In this document: positions 46,492 through 56,283 of the stretch, piece after piece
How positions within the stretch are numbered: the first letter of the stretch is position 1
Layout of the letters: each line of letters opens with the position of its first letter
NCBI RefSeq assembly: GCF_016342405.1
Contig: NZ_JAEINN010000007.1
Span: 124,001 to 188,000 of the forward strand
DNA: 64,000 bases
Reading direction: 5' to 3'
Source of the DNA: Maridesulfovibrio ferrireducens
Lineage (GTDB): Bacteria; Desulfobacterota; Desulfovibrionia; Desulfovibrionales; Desulfovibrionaceae
The notes under the pieces: generated by a model
Database searches by the model: none
Told to the model about the DNA's origin: nothing
Seen by the model: only the letters and a program-made list of their open reading frames with translations
Made by a program: the position numbers and the translations under genes

Positions 46492-47415
46492 ATGCCACTC
46501 GTTTCACCTAAAGAGATGTTCGAAGGAGCTTATGCCGGTGGTTACGCCATTGGAGCATTTAATGTAAACAACATGGAAATCATTCAGGGTATCATGGAGG
46601 CAGGTAGCGAAGAAAACGCCCCTGTTATTCTTCAGGTTTCCGCAGGAGCCCGCAAATATGCAGGCCAGAGATATATCATTAAGTTGATGGAAGCCGCTCT
46701 TGAAAAAACTGATCTACCTGTTGTTCTCCACCTTGACCACGGCCCTAACTTCGAAATGTGTAAAGAAGTAATTGACGGCGGATTTTCCTCTGTAATGATT
46801 GATGGGTCACATCTTCCATTTGAAGAAAACATTGCTATGACTAAAAAAGTCGTAACATATGCACATGATAAAGGCGTATGGGTAGAGGCTGAGCTCGGTA
46901 GACTTGCCGGAGTTGAAGAAGATGTTTCCTCCGATGAACATATTTACACAGACCCTGATGAAGCTGTTGAATTCGTAGAACGCACAGGCTGTGACTCTCT
47001 TGCTATCGCTATAGGTACAAGCCACGGTGCATATAAATTTACCGGAGAAGCAAAACTGGACTTTGATCGTCTTGATAAAATTGCTTCATTAATCCCCGAT
47101 TTTCCAATAGTATTACACGGCGCATCAAGCGTTGTTCCTGAATTTGTAAAAATGGCAAATGAATTTGGCGGCGATATCGGCGGAGCAAAAGGAGTTCCTG
47201 AAGATCTCCTTCGTAAAGCAGCTTCCAAAGCAGTTTGTAAGATTAATATTGATACGGATATCCGTCTTGCGATGACTGCGGTCATTCGCAAATTTTTGGC
47301 TGAAAATCCCGCAGAATTTGACCCCAGAGGATATCTCGGCGAAGCCCGCAAAGCAGTGAAAGAAATGGTTCGCCATAAAATCACAAATGTTCTGGGATGC
47401 TCTGGAAAAGCATAA
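46492..47415 (+). CDS. fba: Class II fructose-bisphosphate aldolase
   Basis: A 307-residue zinc aldolase of glycolysis/gluconeogenesis. Ligands are in LHLDHGP (His), AELGRLAGVED (Glu), SHGAYKF (His) and LHGASSV (His); NIDTDIRLAM is the phosphate-binding end. The in-frame start at 46450 is not used: ATG at 46492 has AAGGAGGAG seven bases upstream. gapA follows 54 bases later in the same direction, linking two lower-glycolysis steps. A short class II type, as in Gram-positives and anaerobes. Confidence 0.95.
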   Translation: MPLVSPKEMFEGAYAGGYAIGAFNVNNMEIIQGIMEAGSEENAPVILQVSAGARKYAGQRYIIKLMEAALEKTDLPVVLHLDHGPNFEMCKEVIDGGFSSVMIDGSHLPFEENIAMTKKVVTYAHDKGVWVEAELGRLAGVEEDVSSDEHIYTDPDEAVEFVERTGCDSLAIAIGTSHGAYKFTGEAKLDFDRLDKIASLIPDFPIVLHGASSVVPEFVKMANEFGGDIGGAKGVPEDLLRKAASKAVCKINIDTDIRLAMTAVIRKFLAENPAEFDPRGYLGEARKAVKEMVRHKITNVLGCSGKA

Positions 47416-47469
47416 ACTATATTATAGCCGCCTTTATTAAGGCGGCTTATATTTTAGAAGGAGTAAATG

Positions 47470-48456
47470 ATGGCTGTAAAAGTTGGTATTAATGGATTTG
47501 GAAGAATCGGTCGTTACCTAACTAGACTTATTCACGATAGCAAAGATTTTGATCTTGTTGCAGTAAATGCGCGCGCTTCTAACGAAGACCTTGCTCTTCT
47601 TCTAAAGCATGATTCTGTGCACGGAAAATTCAATGCTGAAGTCGTAGCAAATAAAGATGGATTTACTATCAACGGCAAACAGATCAAAGTTACCCGCTGT
47701 GCTCCAGGTGAGTGGATTTGGGGAGAACTCGGGTGTGATCTCGTTGTTGAATCCACAGGTAAATTCCGTGATCGCGAAAGCTGTGAAAAAGCTATGGCAT
47801 GCGGTGCTAAAAGGGTTGTAATCAGTGCTCCCGGAATCGATTCTGACATAACAGTTGTTATGGGCGTAAACGACGGCGACCTAAAGCCTGAGCATAAAAT
47901 CGTGTCCGCAGCTTCCTGTACTACCAACTGTCTTGCTCCGGTTGCGAAAGTAATAAATGATGCTTTCGGAATTGAACGTGGTCTCATGACTACAATCCAT
48001 GCATACACAATGAGTCAGAGAGTTCTGGACGGTTCTCACTCTGATATCCGTAGAGCAAGAGCATGCGCTGTCAATATGGTTCCGACAACTACGGGCGCGG
48101 CAAAAGCTGTAACGCTGGTTATTCCTGAACTCAAAGGAAAGCTGGACGGCATGTCCGTTCGCGTTCCAACTCCTAATGTGTCACTTGTTGATCTTACTTG
48201 CGACCTTGCAAAAGAGACCACCGCAGAAGAAGTCAACGCAGTTCTAAAAAAAGCGGCAACTGAAAATATGGGCTATACAGAAATGCCTCTGGTTTCTACT
48301 GACTATCTCGGTGACACCCACGGTGGTGTTGTCGATGGTCCTTTGACTTCAGTAATGGACGGTAAATTGCTGAAACTCATCATCTGGTATGATAATGAAG
48401 CCAGTTTCTCCAATCAGCTTGTCCGTTTGATGAAAAAAGTTTCTGATATGATCTAG
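47470..48456 (+). CDS. gapA: Glyceraldehyde-3-phosphate dehydrogenase
   Basis: A 328-residue NAD(P)-dependent GAPDH: Rossmann GINGFGRIGRYLTRL (residues 6-20), catalytic Cys in SAASCTTNCLAPVAKV (near 150) and the HGGVVDG...WYDNEASFSNQ C-terminal blocks. ATG-ATG is doubled at 47467-47472: the second has AGGAG at about six bases and is preferred, and it matches the usual MAVKVGING. It forms a probable two-gene operon with fba, ending in a GC-rich terminator. Confidence 0.96.
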   Translation: MAVKVGINGFGRIGRYLTRLIHDSKDFDLVAVNARASNEDLALLLKHDSVHGKFNAEVVANKDGFTINGKQIKVTRCAPGEWIWGELGCDLVVESTGKFRDRESCEKAMACGAKRVVISAPGIDSDITVVMGVNDGDLKPEHKIVSAASCTTNCLAPVAKVINDAFGIERGLMTTIHAYTMSQRVLDGSHSDIRRARACAVNMVPTTTGAAKAVTLVIPELKGKLDGMSVRVPTPNVSLVDLTCDLAKETTAEEVNAVLKKAATENMGYTEMPLVSTDYLGDTHGGVVDGPLTSVMDGKLLKLIIWYDNEASFSNQLVRLMKKVSDMI

Positions 48457-48482
48457 CTTTTAAAGCGAATCACTTAAGATTT

Positions 48483-48516
48483 AAATCCCCTCCGACCATT
48501 TGGTTGGAGGGGATTT
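48483..48516. terminator. Bidirectional terminator
   Basis: Perfect arms AAATCCCCTCC / GGAGGGGATTT (48483-48493, 48506-48516), with G·T-tolerant inner pairing. It ends gapA on the plus strand and lies two bases after the stop of the minus-strand M15 gene. Confidence 0.88.
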
Positions 48517-48517
48517 G

Positions 48518-49273
48518 TTACAAATTAGCAGCTTGTATATGCATCCAGTCTCTATCTTTTGTACGTCCCAGACTTGTCCAACCGTCTTCTTCCCAGAAAC
48601 TCCACCAGGCATCATATTCAGACTTTGCAAATAAAGCCTTATCGCGGCCCCATTTAAGTTGGTTATGACCGGGGTCATAGTCAACAGCAATCCCCCAACT
48701 GTGAGTAGATGGTTTAGCACCGCCTCTCATTGTCCGAACATTTAAACAGCCACCCCAAAGATTTAGATTCAATTGTTCGATTTTTTCATTTCCATAATGC
48801 AGTAAGGTACGCGTAAGAACTCTTTTAAGACTGTCATGAACTTTTTCATGACATAAATATGAATTTACAATCGTATCCGTGTCCCACGCTAACTTATGAG
48901 GATAAGGCAAAGTTATACGGGTTTGATTCACACCAATCTGTCCATAACAATGAACTAACTCTTTCATCGAAGAATTAGGCCAAGTTGGAATTTTAAAATT
49001 TTCTTCATTGTCATTTTTAGAAAGAATTAAATCGTACGCAGAAGAAGTTTTAATTCCCCAATATCCATCAAGCGGACCACATTCAACTCCACTGCGAGTC
49101 GCAAGAAATTGGATATATCCCACTAAACAACTTTTTTCTGTCCAATCTTCCGCTACAGCTAAAACAGCTCTTATGGCGGAAATGGTTGCCTGACCTGCAA
49201 TACCGTCAACAATTAAATTTGCGTTATCTTTATTCAAACACTGTTGAATAAACTTTATTTTTTGATTATTCAC
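48518..49273 (-). CDS. M15-type peptidoglycan peptidase with N-terminal PG-binding-like region
   Basis: A 251-residue protein. The N-terminal half (residues about 1-90) resembles peptidoglycan-binding helical repeats (NLIVDGIAGQATISAI and GPLDGYWGIKTSSAY). The C-terminal half is an M15 peptidase: STHSWGIAVDYDP holds the His and Asp zinc ligands and DWMHIQA the final His. The architecture is like phage endolysins and D-Ala-D-Ala carboxypeptidases. No signal peptide is visible, and the start is GTG with GAGGG four bases upstream. No phage genes surround it. It could be a domesticated endolysin. Confidence 0.72.
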   Translation of the reverse strand: MNNQKIKFIQQCLNKDNANLIVDGIAGQATISAIRAVLAVAEDWTEKSCLVGYIQFLATRSGVECGPLDGYWGIKTSSAYDLILSKNDNEENFKIPTWPNSSMKELVHCYGQIGVNQTRITLPYPHKLAWDTDTIVNSYLCHEKVHDSLKRVLTRTLLHYGNEKIEQLNLNLWGGCLNVRTMRGGAKPSTHSWGIAVDYDPGHNQLKWGRDKALFAKSEYDAWWSFWEEDGWTSLGRTKDRDWMHIQAANL

Positions 49274-49398
49274 AACGCCCTCTTATTACGTAATATTTTT
49301 AATTTAATCATCTAAACTAATATACTAAATTATTAAAAAAACATAACCAAGCTACACCTTTTCAATATTAAATAGATAAATTCAACTCTTAATCACTA

Positions 49399-49437
49399 TA
49401 AATAGCGTCAGGGTCTGCCTTTGACTGTCGTTATTTA
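49399..49437 (+). other. Imperfect dyad upstream of the ABC transporter operon
   Basis: 13-base arms TAAATAGCGTCAG / CTGTCGTTATTTA (49399-49411, 49425-49437), with one G·T pair and one mismatch, separated by 13 bases and ending 58 bases before the first permease ATG. It is either a regulatory operator or an RNA hairpin; no T run follows closely. Confidence 0.45.
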
Positions 49438-49495
49438 TTAGTTATAAAAAAACAACTCTAGATTTGTACTGTAATTAATAGTAATCATAAAAAAT

Positions 49496-50308
49496 ATGTT
49501 CAAAAACAACTCCATTAATCAATGTGCCCAAAAAAGAAGACTATTTTTTGGGGATCTCTTTCTTTTTATTCTATTATTAGCTGTCGGCAGCTTTTTTTTA
49601 TACCAAGGAACTGAAAAACTTGGTTACAATTGGCAGTGGTTTAGAATTCCCGATTTCATTTTCACATATTCAAATCACGAATTTATCTCCGGACCTTTGT
49701 TAAAAGGACTTTTGGTCACTTTAAAAATTACGGGACTGGGGTTCGTTCTTACTTTTATTATAGGACTTGGAACCGCTATTTTGCGTCTTTCCGACTCATT
49801 TGTGGGGAACAGCATTGCCCGCCTGTATCTCGAAATTGTCCGTAATACTCCACTGCTTATCCAACTTTTTTTTATATACTTTGTCGTTTCCCCGATACTG
49901 AATATCAGCGGATTCTGGTCCGCAGTTATCGCCTTGAGTCTCTTTGAAGGAGCCTATGCGTCAGAAATCTTCAGGTCTGGAATTACTTCAATTGATAAAG
50001 GTCAATGGGAAGCCGCATTCAGCTTAGGAGGGAATACAAAATTTGCCTATATGAATGTGATTCTTCCTCAAGCAATTCCTCGAATAGCTCCTCCGCTTGC
50101 CGGACAGGCCATAGCGCTTGTCAAAGATTCCGCCCTTGTCAGCACCGTTGCAATTTACGACCTGACGATGCAGGGGCAATCAATAATATCAGAAACATTT
50201 CTAACTTTTGAAATTTGGTTTACAGTCGCGGCAGCATATCTTGTTGTAACGCTTTTACTTTCGTGGACGCTGGACAGGCTTGCTGAAAGCTTTAAAAGTG
50301 CATGGTAA
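49496..50308 (+). CDS. Polar amino-acid ABC transporter permease (HisM-type)
   Basis: A 270-residue inner-membrane protein of the His/Glu/Gln uptake permease family. It has the EAA-type motif FEGAYASEIFRSGI and WEAAFSLGGN before VILPQAIPR (residues about 145-195), the cytosolic loop that contacts the ATPase. About five transmembrane helices are seen. It leads an operon with a binding-protein gene (28-base gap) and a second permease. Start is ATG at 49496 without a clear Shine-Dalgarno. No ATPase gene is present. Substrate is unknown. Confidence 0.88.
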   Translation: MFKNNSINQCAQKRRLFFGDLFLFILLLAVGSFFLYQGTEKLGYNWQWFRIPDFIFTYSNHEFISGPLLKGLLVTLKITGLGFVLTFIIGLGTAILRLSDSFVGNSIARLYLEIVRNTPLLIQLFFIYFVVSPILNISGFWSAVIALSLFEGAYASEIFRSGITSIDKGQWEAAFSLGGNTKFAYMNVILPQAIPRIAPPLAGQAIALVKDSALVSTVAIYDLTMQGQSIISETFLTFEIWFTVAAAYLVVTLLLSWTLDRLAESFKSAW

Positions 50309-50336
50309 GTATTATTCTTAAAATGGAGGAATTCTA

Positions 50337-51170
50337 ATGACTTTGTGGAGAACCATTAACACAGGGCTTGCAGCCGTAATCCTGATCATAGGGGTTTCAA
50401 CTGCGGTATGGGCCGGGAATGTCAGACAAAATCTGGCACAGGAAAGCACACTTGAAACCATTCAAAAAAATCAAACTCTGCGCGTGGGATTTTCAACATT
50501 CAAACCGTGGGCAATGAAAGATAAAAACGGTGATTTTATTGGATTTGAAATTGATGTAGCCAAACGCCTTGCAGAAGATATGGGCGTAAAGATCAGATTT
50601 ATACCCACCAAATGGGACGGTATTATTCCCGCTCTTCTCACTGGAAAATTTGATATAATTATCGGTGGAATGGGAATTACTCCAAAACGCAACTTAAAAG
50701 TTAACTTTTCTGATCCCTACGAATTCACAGGGATGTCCATTATTGCCAGCAAATCAGCGGCGTCTGGTAAAAAATCACTTGCGGATTTTAATAACCCGGC
50801 TACAAACGTTTCTGTTCGTCTAGGTACAACAGCGGAAAAAGCCGCTCAAAACTTTCTGCCAAAAGCAACTCTTCTCAAATTCAGTGATGAAGCTGCGTCA
50901 ATTCAGGAACTTCTTAACGGTCGAGTGGCATGCCTGATCGCATCCAACCCGCTCCCTTCCAATCTTGCTCAAAAATATCCCGAAAAACTTTACCTGCCGC
51001 TTAAAGATGACTTCACCAAAGAACCTATCGGCTTTGCCATTAGGAAAAGTGACCCTGATTTTCTCAATTATCTCAATAATTGGATTAAAGTTACCAACTC
51101 AGAAGGCTGGCTCGAATCTCGTTTTAATTATTGGTTTAAAACAGCCCAATGGGAATCCCTCGTAGAGTAA
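50337..51170 (+). CDS. Amino-acid ABC transporter substrate-binding protein
   Basis: A 277-residue periplasmic binding protein with signal peptide (MTLWRTINTGLAAVILI..AVWA, cleavage after residue 26 or so). The SBP_bac_3 fold is clear: LRVGFSTFKPWAMKDKNG, GFEIDVAKRLAEDMG, WDGIIPALLTGKFDIIIGGMGIT and VRLGTTAEK. It delivers a polar amino acid or opine-like solute to the two flanking permeases. ATG preceded by GGAGG. Confidence 0.9.
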   Translation: MTLWRTINTGLAAVILIIGVSTAVWAGNVRQNLAQESTLETIQKNQTLRVGFSTFKPWAMKDKNGDFIGFEIDVAKRLAEDMGVKIRFIPTKWDGIIPALLTGKFDIIIGGMGITPKRNLKVNFSDPYEFTGMSIIASKSAASGKKSLADFNNPATNVSVRLGTTAEKAAQNFLPKATLLKFSDEAASIQELLNGRVACLIASNPLPSNLAQKYPEKLYLPLKDDFTKEPIGFAIRKSDPDFLNYLNNWIKVTNSEGWLESRFNYWFKTAQWESLVE

Positions 51171-51180
51171 CTTATTAAGA

Positions 51181-52068
51181 ATGAATAATACTCATAAAAG
51201 GATAACATCCCTTGATATATTGCTTCTTGCAGTTATCATAGGGGTGTTATCCACTCTTTCCTATCATATTGTTACGCAGCTTAATTACCATTGGAACTGG
51301 TCTGTAATACCCAATTATATCATAAGATATGATCAGGTTACAGAAACGTGGAAAGCCGGGCAGCTCACACAGGGACTTTTGGTGACGCTGCGTCTTTCCG
51401 TATGGTCAATCATTTTTGCACTGATTATCGGCACAGTAATGGGCATTTTCAGAGTAAGCTCACGTCCACTCTACCGTATGATTTCAAGCTCTTACGTCGG
51501 GCTTATTCGCAATATTCCGCCATTGGTATTAATTTTTATCTTCTATTATTTCCTAGGCGATCAATTAATGAACCTTACGGGAATAACAGAGCTTTCTTAT
51601 TCTCTTGATGATAAGGATTTTCCGTTTCTAACTTTTTTATTCGGTCCCATTGAGCAACTCCCTGCTTTTCTTTCGGGAGTACTCACCATGTCCCTGTTTG
51701 AAGGGGCATACATTACTGAAATTGTACGTGCTGGAATTGAATCCATTGACGTCGAACAGTGGGAAGCGTCTAAGGCGCTAGGATTCAACCGCCGTAAACA
51801 ATTTATTTACATAATCCTGCCACAAGCATTTTCACAATCTTTACCGACTCTGGCGGGACAATTCATTTCAACAATAAAAGATTCCTCAATAGTTTCAGTT
51901 ATTTCGATACAAGAATTAACTTTTGCAGGACAGGAACTTATGTCTGCCACGTACCGTACTTTTGAAATTTGGTCCGTAGTAATAGTTCTGTATTTTTTAC
52001 TTACATTTCCGTGCTCACTTGCTGTACGAGCTTTAGAAAAAAAGATGAATCGCCATAAAAGTTTGTAA
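51181..52068 (+). CDS. Polar amino-acid ABC transporter permease (HisQ-type)
   Basis: A 295-residue permease of the same family as the first; the two share only moderate similarity. The EAA-type loop is GAYITEIVRAGIESID followed by WEASKALGFNRRKQFIYIILPQAF (residues about 175-215). Long periplasmic loop near 105-145. It starts ten bases after the binding-protein gene and is the last of the three-gene run. The two permeases form a heterodimer. No ATPase follows: the next gene is on the other strand. Weak ribosome-binding site. Confidence 0.88.
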   Translation: MNNTHKRITSLDILLLAVIIGVLSTLSYHIVTQLNYHWNWSVIPNYIIRYDQVTETWKAGQLTQGLLVTLRLSVWSIIFALIIGTVMGIFRVSSRPLYRMISSSYVGLIRNIPPLVLIFIFYYFLGDQLMNLTGITELSYSLDDKDFPFLTFLFGPIEQLPAFLSGVLTMSLFEGAYITEIVRAGIESIDVEQWEASKALGFNRRKQFIYIILPQAFSQSLPTLAGQFISTIKDSSIVSVISIQELTFAGQELMSATYRTFEIWSVVIVLYFLLTFPCSLAVRALEKKMNRHKSL

Positions 52069-52087
52069 ATATTATCTTTTAAATGAG

Positions 52088-52789
52088 TTATAAAGTTTTA
52101 ATATGTGCAATTAAATCATCTTCATTCAAAGTTCGCATATCAGACAAATATTTTCCAACCTTATCGGAAATCTTCATAAAGGCTTTAACAACAGTCGGAT
52201 CCAGCTGTGTCCCGGAGCACCATTTAATTTCTCCCAAAACATGTTCAAAAGCGATTGCTTTTCTATAAGGTCGGTCCTGCATCATAGCAGACAATGTATC
52301 TGCAACCGCTATTATTCGCGACCCAAACGGAATATCATTCCCCTTTAATCCAGCAGGATATCCTTTACCGTCAAATCTTTCATGATGATGTAATATCATC
52401 TTTGCGATGCCGTTATCTCCAGAAAAAACTGTAACCGGACCGACAATTTCAGCGCCTGTTACTGGATGCAGCTTTACCACTTCATATTCTTCATCAGTCA
52501 AAGATCCATTTTTCTTCAAAATTGAATCAGGAATTCCAATTTTACCTATATCATGAAGATGTCCGGCAACGTGTAAAGCCTCGCATTTATCTAAAGCAAG
52601 CCCCATCTGCATTCCGATTGCCTGCGAGATAACAGCTACATCTTCTGAATGTGAACTTGTACAAGCATCTTTAGCATCAATTGCATTTCCAAGGGATTCA
52701 GCAAATTGATGAACAGTCAGGTGAACTATATCCTGCTCTTTTTTTTGTAACTCAACATGTGCTCCAACAATATCAATAATATCTTTCAT
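52088..52789 (-). CDS. HD-GYP domain c-di-GMP phosphodiesterase
   Basis: A 233-residue protein almost entirely an HD-GYP domain. Metal and catalytic motifs are in order: SSHSEDV (near 43), HLHDIGKIGIPDSIL (near 98-108), HPVTGAEI, HHHERFDGKGYPAGL (near 158-170) and IPFGSRIIAVADT. HD-GYP enzymes hydrolyse c-di-GMP to pGpG or GMP. Only about 25 residues precede the domain, so there is no sensor or receiver of its own. ATG with GAGGA upstream. It is transcribed away from the chemoreceptor gene; the two may share regulation. Confidence 0.9.
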   Translation of the reverse strand: MKDIIDIVGAHVELQKKEQDIVHLTVHQFAESLGNAIDAKDACTSSHSEDVAVISQAIGMQMGLALDKCEALHVAGHLHDIGKIGIPDSILKKNGSLTDEEYEVVKLHPVTGAEIVGPVTVFSGDNGIAKMILHHHERFDGKGYPAGLKGNDIPFGSRIIAVADTLSAMMQDRPYRKAIAFEHVLGEIKWCSGTQLDPTVVKAFMKISDKVGKYLSDMRTLNEDDLIAHIKTL

Positions 52790-52992
52790 AGTTCCTCACG
52801 CTCAAATAGTAATTTTTTTTATTATCGCCTGCATATTCATTAGTGAAGTTGATTTTCATTGTCAACTATTTGATAATTGTTATTAAGGCTCATGATTATT
52901 AAATTAAGCACCATAAAGGATTAGATTAAAGAGTTTGTATATAGTTATGGAATAAGTTTCTAATTTGTAACAATAACGACATCTATACATAA

Positions 52993-53034
52993 CCCTCAGT
53001 GCCATAAGTTGCCTCCAACCTAAGCTGAGGGAGG
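52993..53034 (+). promoter_or_regulatory. Structured leader that can hide the chemoreceptor ribosome-binding site
   Basis: CCCTCAG (52993-52999) pairs with CTGAGGG (53025-53031), whose end overlaps the ribosome-binding GGAGG (53030-53034). A nearby CCTCC (53012-53016) can also pair with GGAGG. The ATG is at 53044. It could act as an on/off switch by temperature, ligand or antisense RNA; this is inference from pairing only. Confidence 0.45.
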
Positions 53035-53043
53035 TTACCCAGC

Positions 53044-55488
53044 ATGTCACTAAAGTTTAAATTGATTTCTTTTTGTCTTATAATCGGGCTTATTCCACTC
53101 CTAATTGTTGGAGTTTTCAGTGTCGAACTGGCCTCAAAGGCTCTTTCAGAACAGGCTTTCGGACACCTTGAATCTGTTCGTGATACGAAGAAAAAAAATC
53201 TGGAAGGTCTTATCAACAAATGGTTTAACGAAGTTGAATTATTTTCAAATGTTAAAGAAGTGTATAATACGGCAGGTTTGATCGGTGAATATTCAATGGA
53301 AAACGGTGTATCAGGTAAAAGAATGGACGTTAATTCCGAAGAATATACTGAACTACACCAATATACCAAAACTCCTTTTCAACCATTTGTTAAAACTCTC
53401 GGCTATGATGACGCGATCCTGATCAATGATTATGGGCGTGTTCTCTTTACTGTAAAAAAACAAGCTGATCTTGGAATTGATTTAGACAAGGGCCAATATA
53501 ATAATTCAAATTTAGCCAAAGTGTGGGAAAAAGCTGTTAAGGGCGAGATAGCCTTTGCTGATTTTGAACCGTATGAACCTTTAGAAGGCGCGCCCGTTGC
53601 GTTTGTAGCTGCTCCAGTCTACTCGCATGCCGGAGATATTCAAGGAGTTGTCGCGCTTCGCATTCCTTTAAAAGAGATTAATGAAATAATGACCCTGCGG
53701 TCAGGTATGGGAGAAACCGGAGAGTCTTATCTGGTTGGTGAAGACTTTCATATGCGCTCTGATTCTGAACTTAATCCTCTCTTCAGATCAGTTAAGACTT
53801 CATTTCAAAACCCTGAAAAAGGTAAAATCCAGTCCGAAGCAGTCAAACAGGCTCTTCTCGGCAAAAGCGCCACTGCTATTATGAAAGACAGCACAAACAC
53901 GTCTTTTCTCACCGCTTACACCCCTCTTAAAATTGGAAGTTCAACATGGGCGTTGATTTCAGAAATTCATGAGGAGGAAGCCTTCTCTGCAGTAACCCAA
54001 CTGCGCATTACAGCATTAGTAATCTCAGTAATCACTGCTATCATAGTTGTTGTAATTTCACTTATATTTTTGAGACATGAATTGCTTAACCCACTAAAAA
54101 GAATCGAAGATTTCGTCAGTTATGTTGCAAATGGAGACTTTAAAAAGAATCTTGACGGTAACTTTAAGAGTGAAATTAAAAACTTATCCGACGGCATTCA
54201 AGTCATGGTTGAGGAACTGAAGAATAAATTAGGATTTTCACAGGGAATTCTGGAAGGAATGACCGTCCCCTGTCTTGTGGCTGATACAGAAGCTAATATT
54301 TCATACCTGAATGATCCACTCTGCAAATTATTAGAAAGCGGCGATACTTGTGAGAATTGGATTGGTAAGCCTGTTAAAGATTTGTTGCAAATTCCGCAAG
54401 ACGAGCAAGGAATTATAGCACAGTGCCTAAAAGATAAAGCTCCGATTCTTAACCGGGAAAGAACTTTTTCTACCAAAATGAACCACTGCCGACATGTGCG
54501 GATTGATGCTGCTCCTCTCTATAATTTAGATAAAGACCTCATAGGAAGTTTTGCAGTAATTATCGACCTTAGTGACATAAAAAATAAAGAAGAATTGATC
54601 AGTGAACAAAATAAAATGATGATAGATATTACTGCAAATGCGGAATCAATTTCTAAATATCTGACTAAAGGAGCCGCTGAAATTGCTTCTCAGGTTGAAC
54701 ATGTTTCTACTAATACAGATCGTCAGTTTGATAAAATTGAACATTCTTCTCAGGCAGTTACAGAGATGAACCAAACATTACTCGGTTCATCTCAAAACGC
54801 AGAGAACGCCTTTACACAAGCTAAAAACACTCAACTTCAAGCTCAAGAAGGAATGCACACTCTGACTGAAACGAGTATTGCCATAGATCAACTGCAATCG
54901 CTGTCTGATATGGTAAAGGGAAATATGCACGAACTTGGCAAGCAAACAGAATCAATAGGTGGAATTATTAATGTAATTGATGATATTGCGGACCAAACCA
55001 ACCTACTTGCACTCAATGCTGCAATTGAAGCTGCAAGAGCCGGTGATGCAGGAAGAGGGTTTGCAGTTGTTGCAGATGAAGTTCGAAAACTTGCAGAAAA
55101 GACAATGATGTCTACCAAGCAGGTTGAAAGGGCTGTGAAAAGTATTCAGAAATCAGCGCAATTAAACATTGAAAAAACAGACATGACTGTTGAGGCAGTT
55201 ATACATGCGAGTGGGCTTGTTTCAAAATCCGTCAACGCCCTTCAAAGCATTTCCCGAATGTCAGTTGATACGGCTTTGGAAATTGAAAAGATTGCTCAAG
55301 CAACAGAAGAGCAATCAGGGGCGCACGATCTCATTCATAAAAATGTAGAAGATATAAAAATAATCGCAGGCGAAACTAAAACAGACATGCGACACTCATC
55401 AGACTCAATATCAAATCTGGCAAGAACAGCAGAAGAACTTGAAAAATTAATTGATAAACTTAGTTCAGCAGGCGGGCGAGCGGTTTAA
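53044..55488 (+). CDS. Methyl-accepting chemotaxis protein with dCache and PAS domains
   Basis: An 814-residue chemoreceptor. One N-terminal transmembrane helix (about 7-26), a periplasmic double-Cache ligand domain (about 33-325), a second helix (about 330-350), HAMP, a PAS-like cytosolic domain (about 400-500, [21 protein letters not shown]) and the methyl-accepting signalling hairpin with the tip [18 protein letters not shown] and [13 protein letters not shown]. dCache domains often bind amino acids or organic acids. The PAS may sense redox or a second ligand. The stop overlaps the stop of the minus-strand acyltransferase gene by four bases. Confidence 0.95.
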   Translation: MSLKFKLISFCLIIGLIPLLIVGVFSVELASKALSEQAFGHLESVRDTKKKNLEGLINKWFNEVELFSNVKEVYNTAGLIGEYSMENGVSGKRMDVNSEEYTELHQYTKTPFQPFVKTLGYDDAILINDYGRVLFTVKKQADLGIDLDKGQYNNSNLAKVWEKAVKGEIAFADFEPYEPLEGAPVAFVAAPVYSHAGDIQGVVALRIPLKEINEIMTLRSGMGETGESYLVGEDFHMRSDSELNPLFRSVKTSFQNPEKGKIQSEAVKQALLGKSATAIMKDSTNTSFLTAYTPLKIGSSTWALISEIHEEEAFSAVTQLRITALVISVITAIIVVVISLIFLRHELLNPLKRIEDFVSYVANGDFKKNLDGNFKSEIKNLSDGIQVMVEELKNKLGFSQGILEGMTVPCLVADTEANISYLNDPLCKLLESGDTCENWIGKPVKDLLQIPQDEQGIIAQCLKDKAPILNRERTFSTKMNHCRHVRIDAAPLYNLDKDLIGSFAVIIDLSDIKNKEELISEQNKMMIDITANAESISKYLTKGAAEIASQVEHVSTNTDRQFDKIEHSSQAVTEMNQTLLGSSQNAENAFTQAKNTQLQAQEGMHTLTETSIAIDQLQSLSDMVKGNMHELGKQTESIGGIINVIDDIADQTNLLALNAAIEAARAGDAGRGFAVVADEVRKLAEKTMMSTKQVERAVKSIQKSAQLNIEKTDMTVEAVIHASGLVSKSVNALQSISRMSVDTALEIEKIAQATEEQSGAHDLIHKNVEDIKIIAGETKTDMRHSSDSISNLARTAEELEKLIDKLSSAGGRAV

Positions 55489-56132
55489 AAGCCGCTTCCA
55501 AGATTATCCATTGCAGCCTCAATTTTGGCAGCTTCAGATTCCAGTATTTCCGGACTGAGTTTTTGATCAGTAACCTTGAAAGGCTTATCCATGAATACCT
55601 TGCAACGACTGAAAGGCTTTGCCACCTCAAAATGATCCCAGGATTTTTTAAAAACCATAGGATTTTCAACATATCCGCGTATAGGAATAATAAGGGAGTC
55701 TGTTTTTTGCGCAATGGCTAAAATACCCTGCTTAACTTTATGGCGCGGACCTTTAGGGCCATCGACGGTAATTATGCCTATACAACCTTCCCTTTTCATC
55801 AGGCGGGTCATACCGAGCATTGCTTTAACCCCTCCACGTGTAGAAGAGCCTCTTGCAACTTTAAACCCTAAGCGTTCCAAAGTTTCAGTAATGATTTGAC
55901 CGTCACGACTATCACTAGCCATGGTAACGTATGGAAAACCCTTAGTCATTCCATAGGATGTCAATGCGAATAGCTCATTATGCCATAAAGCAAGCATGAC
56001 AGGCTCTTTGCGATCCATAATCTCAATGAGATTTTCAAGACCTTCAACGTCAAAGCGAAGAGTTTTAGTAAGAGCCTTATAAAAAAACGCCATAGGCGCG
56101 GCAACTAAAGAGGGTTTAACTTTTATCTTCAT
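55485..56132 (-). CDS. DUF374 lysophospholipid acyltransferase-like protein, copy 1
   Basis: A 215-residue membrane-associated protein of the DUF374/acyltransferase family. Motifs in order: LWHNEL (residues 49-54), ASDSRDGQI (near 72-80), RGSSTRGG (near 94-101) and [11 protein letters not shown] (near 124-134). These are the family's substitutes for the HX4D acyltransferase box. The likely role is acylation in lipid A or glycerolipid assembly. Its neighbours are a second copy (56284-56931) and msbA upstream on the same strand. The two copies are 65% identical by hand count without gaps. The stop overlaps the chemoreceptor stop by four bases. Confidence 0.82.
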   Translation of the reverse strand: MKIKVKPSLVAAPMAFFYKALTKTLRFDVEGLENLIEIMDRKEPVMLALWHNELFALTSYGMTKGFPYVTMASDSRDGQIITETLERLGFKVARGSSTRGGVKAMLGMTRLMKREGCIGIITVDGPKGPRHKVKQGILAIAQKTDSLIIPIRGYVENPMVFKKSWDHFEVAKPFSRCKVFMDKPFKVTDQKLSPEILESEAAKIEAAMDNLGSGF

Positions 56133-56283
56133 AGCAACTACTCAAGTATCTTGAAACTGAATTTTGTGAATCCTAATATTCAACGGATAAAAAACACGAC
56201 GATAGTCTATAATTTACTTTGAACCACGGTAACCGATACGTAAAAAAAAATAAAGTATGCTCACGACAAAATCAAGGTTGTGA

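Noticed and set aside
47532-48008. 158-codon open frame antisense to gapA
   Set aside because: Antisense to a conserved gene; no ribosome-binding site.
48518-49273. Prophage remnant
   Set aside because: Only one endolysin-like gene; no integrase, capsid, tail or attachment repeats around it.
52981-53043. c-di-GMP (GEMM-I) riboswitch before the chemoreceptor
   Set aside because: Only a short GGTTACC-like match; the conserved tetraloop receptor and GCAAAGC-type core are missing.
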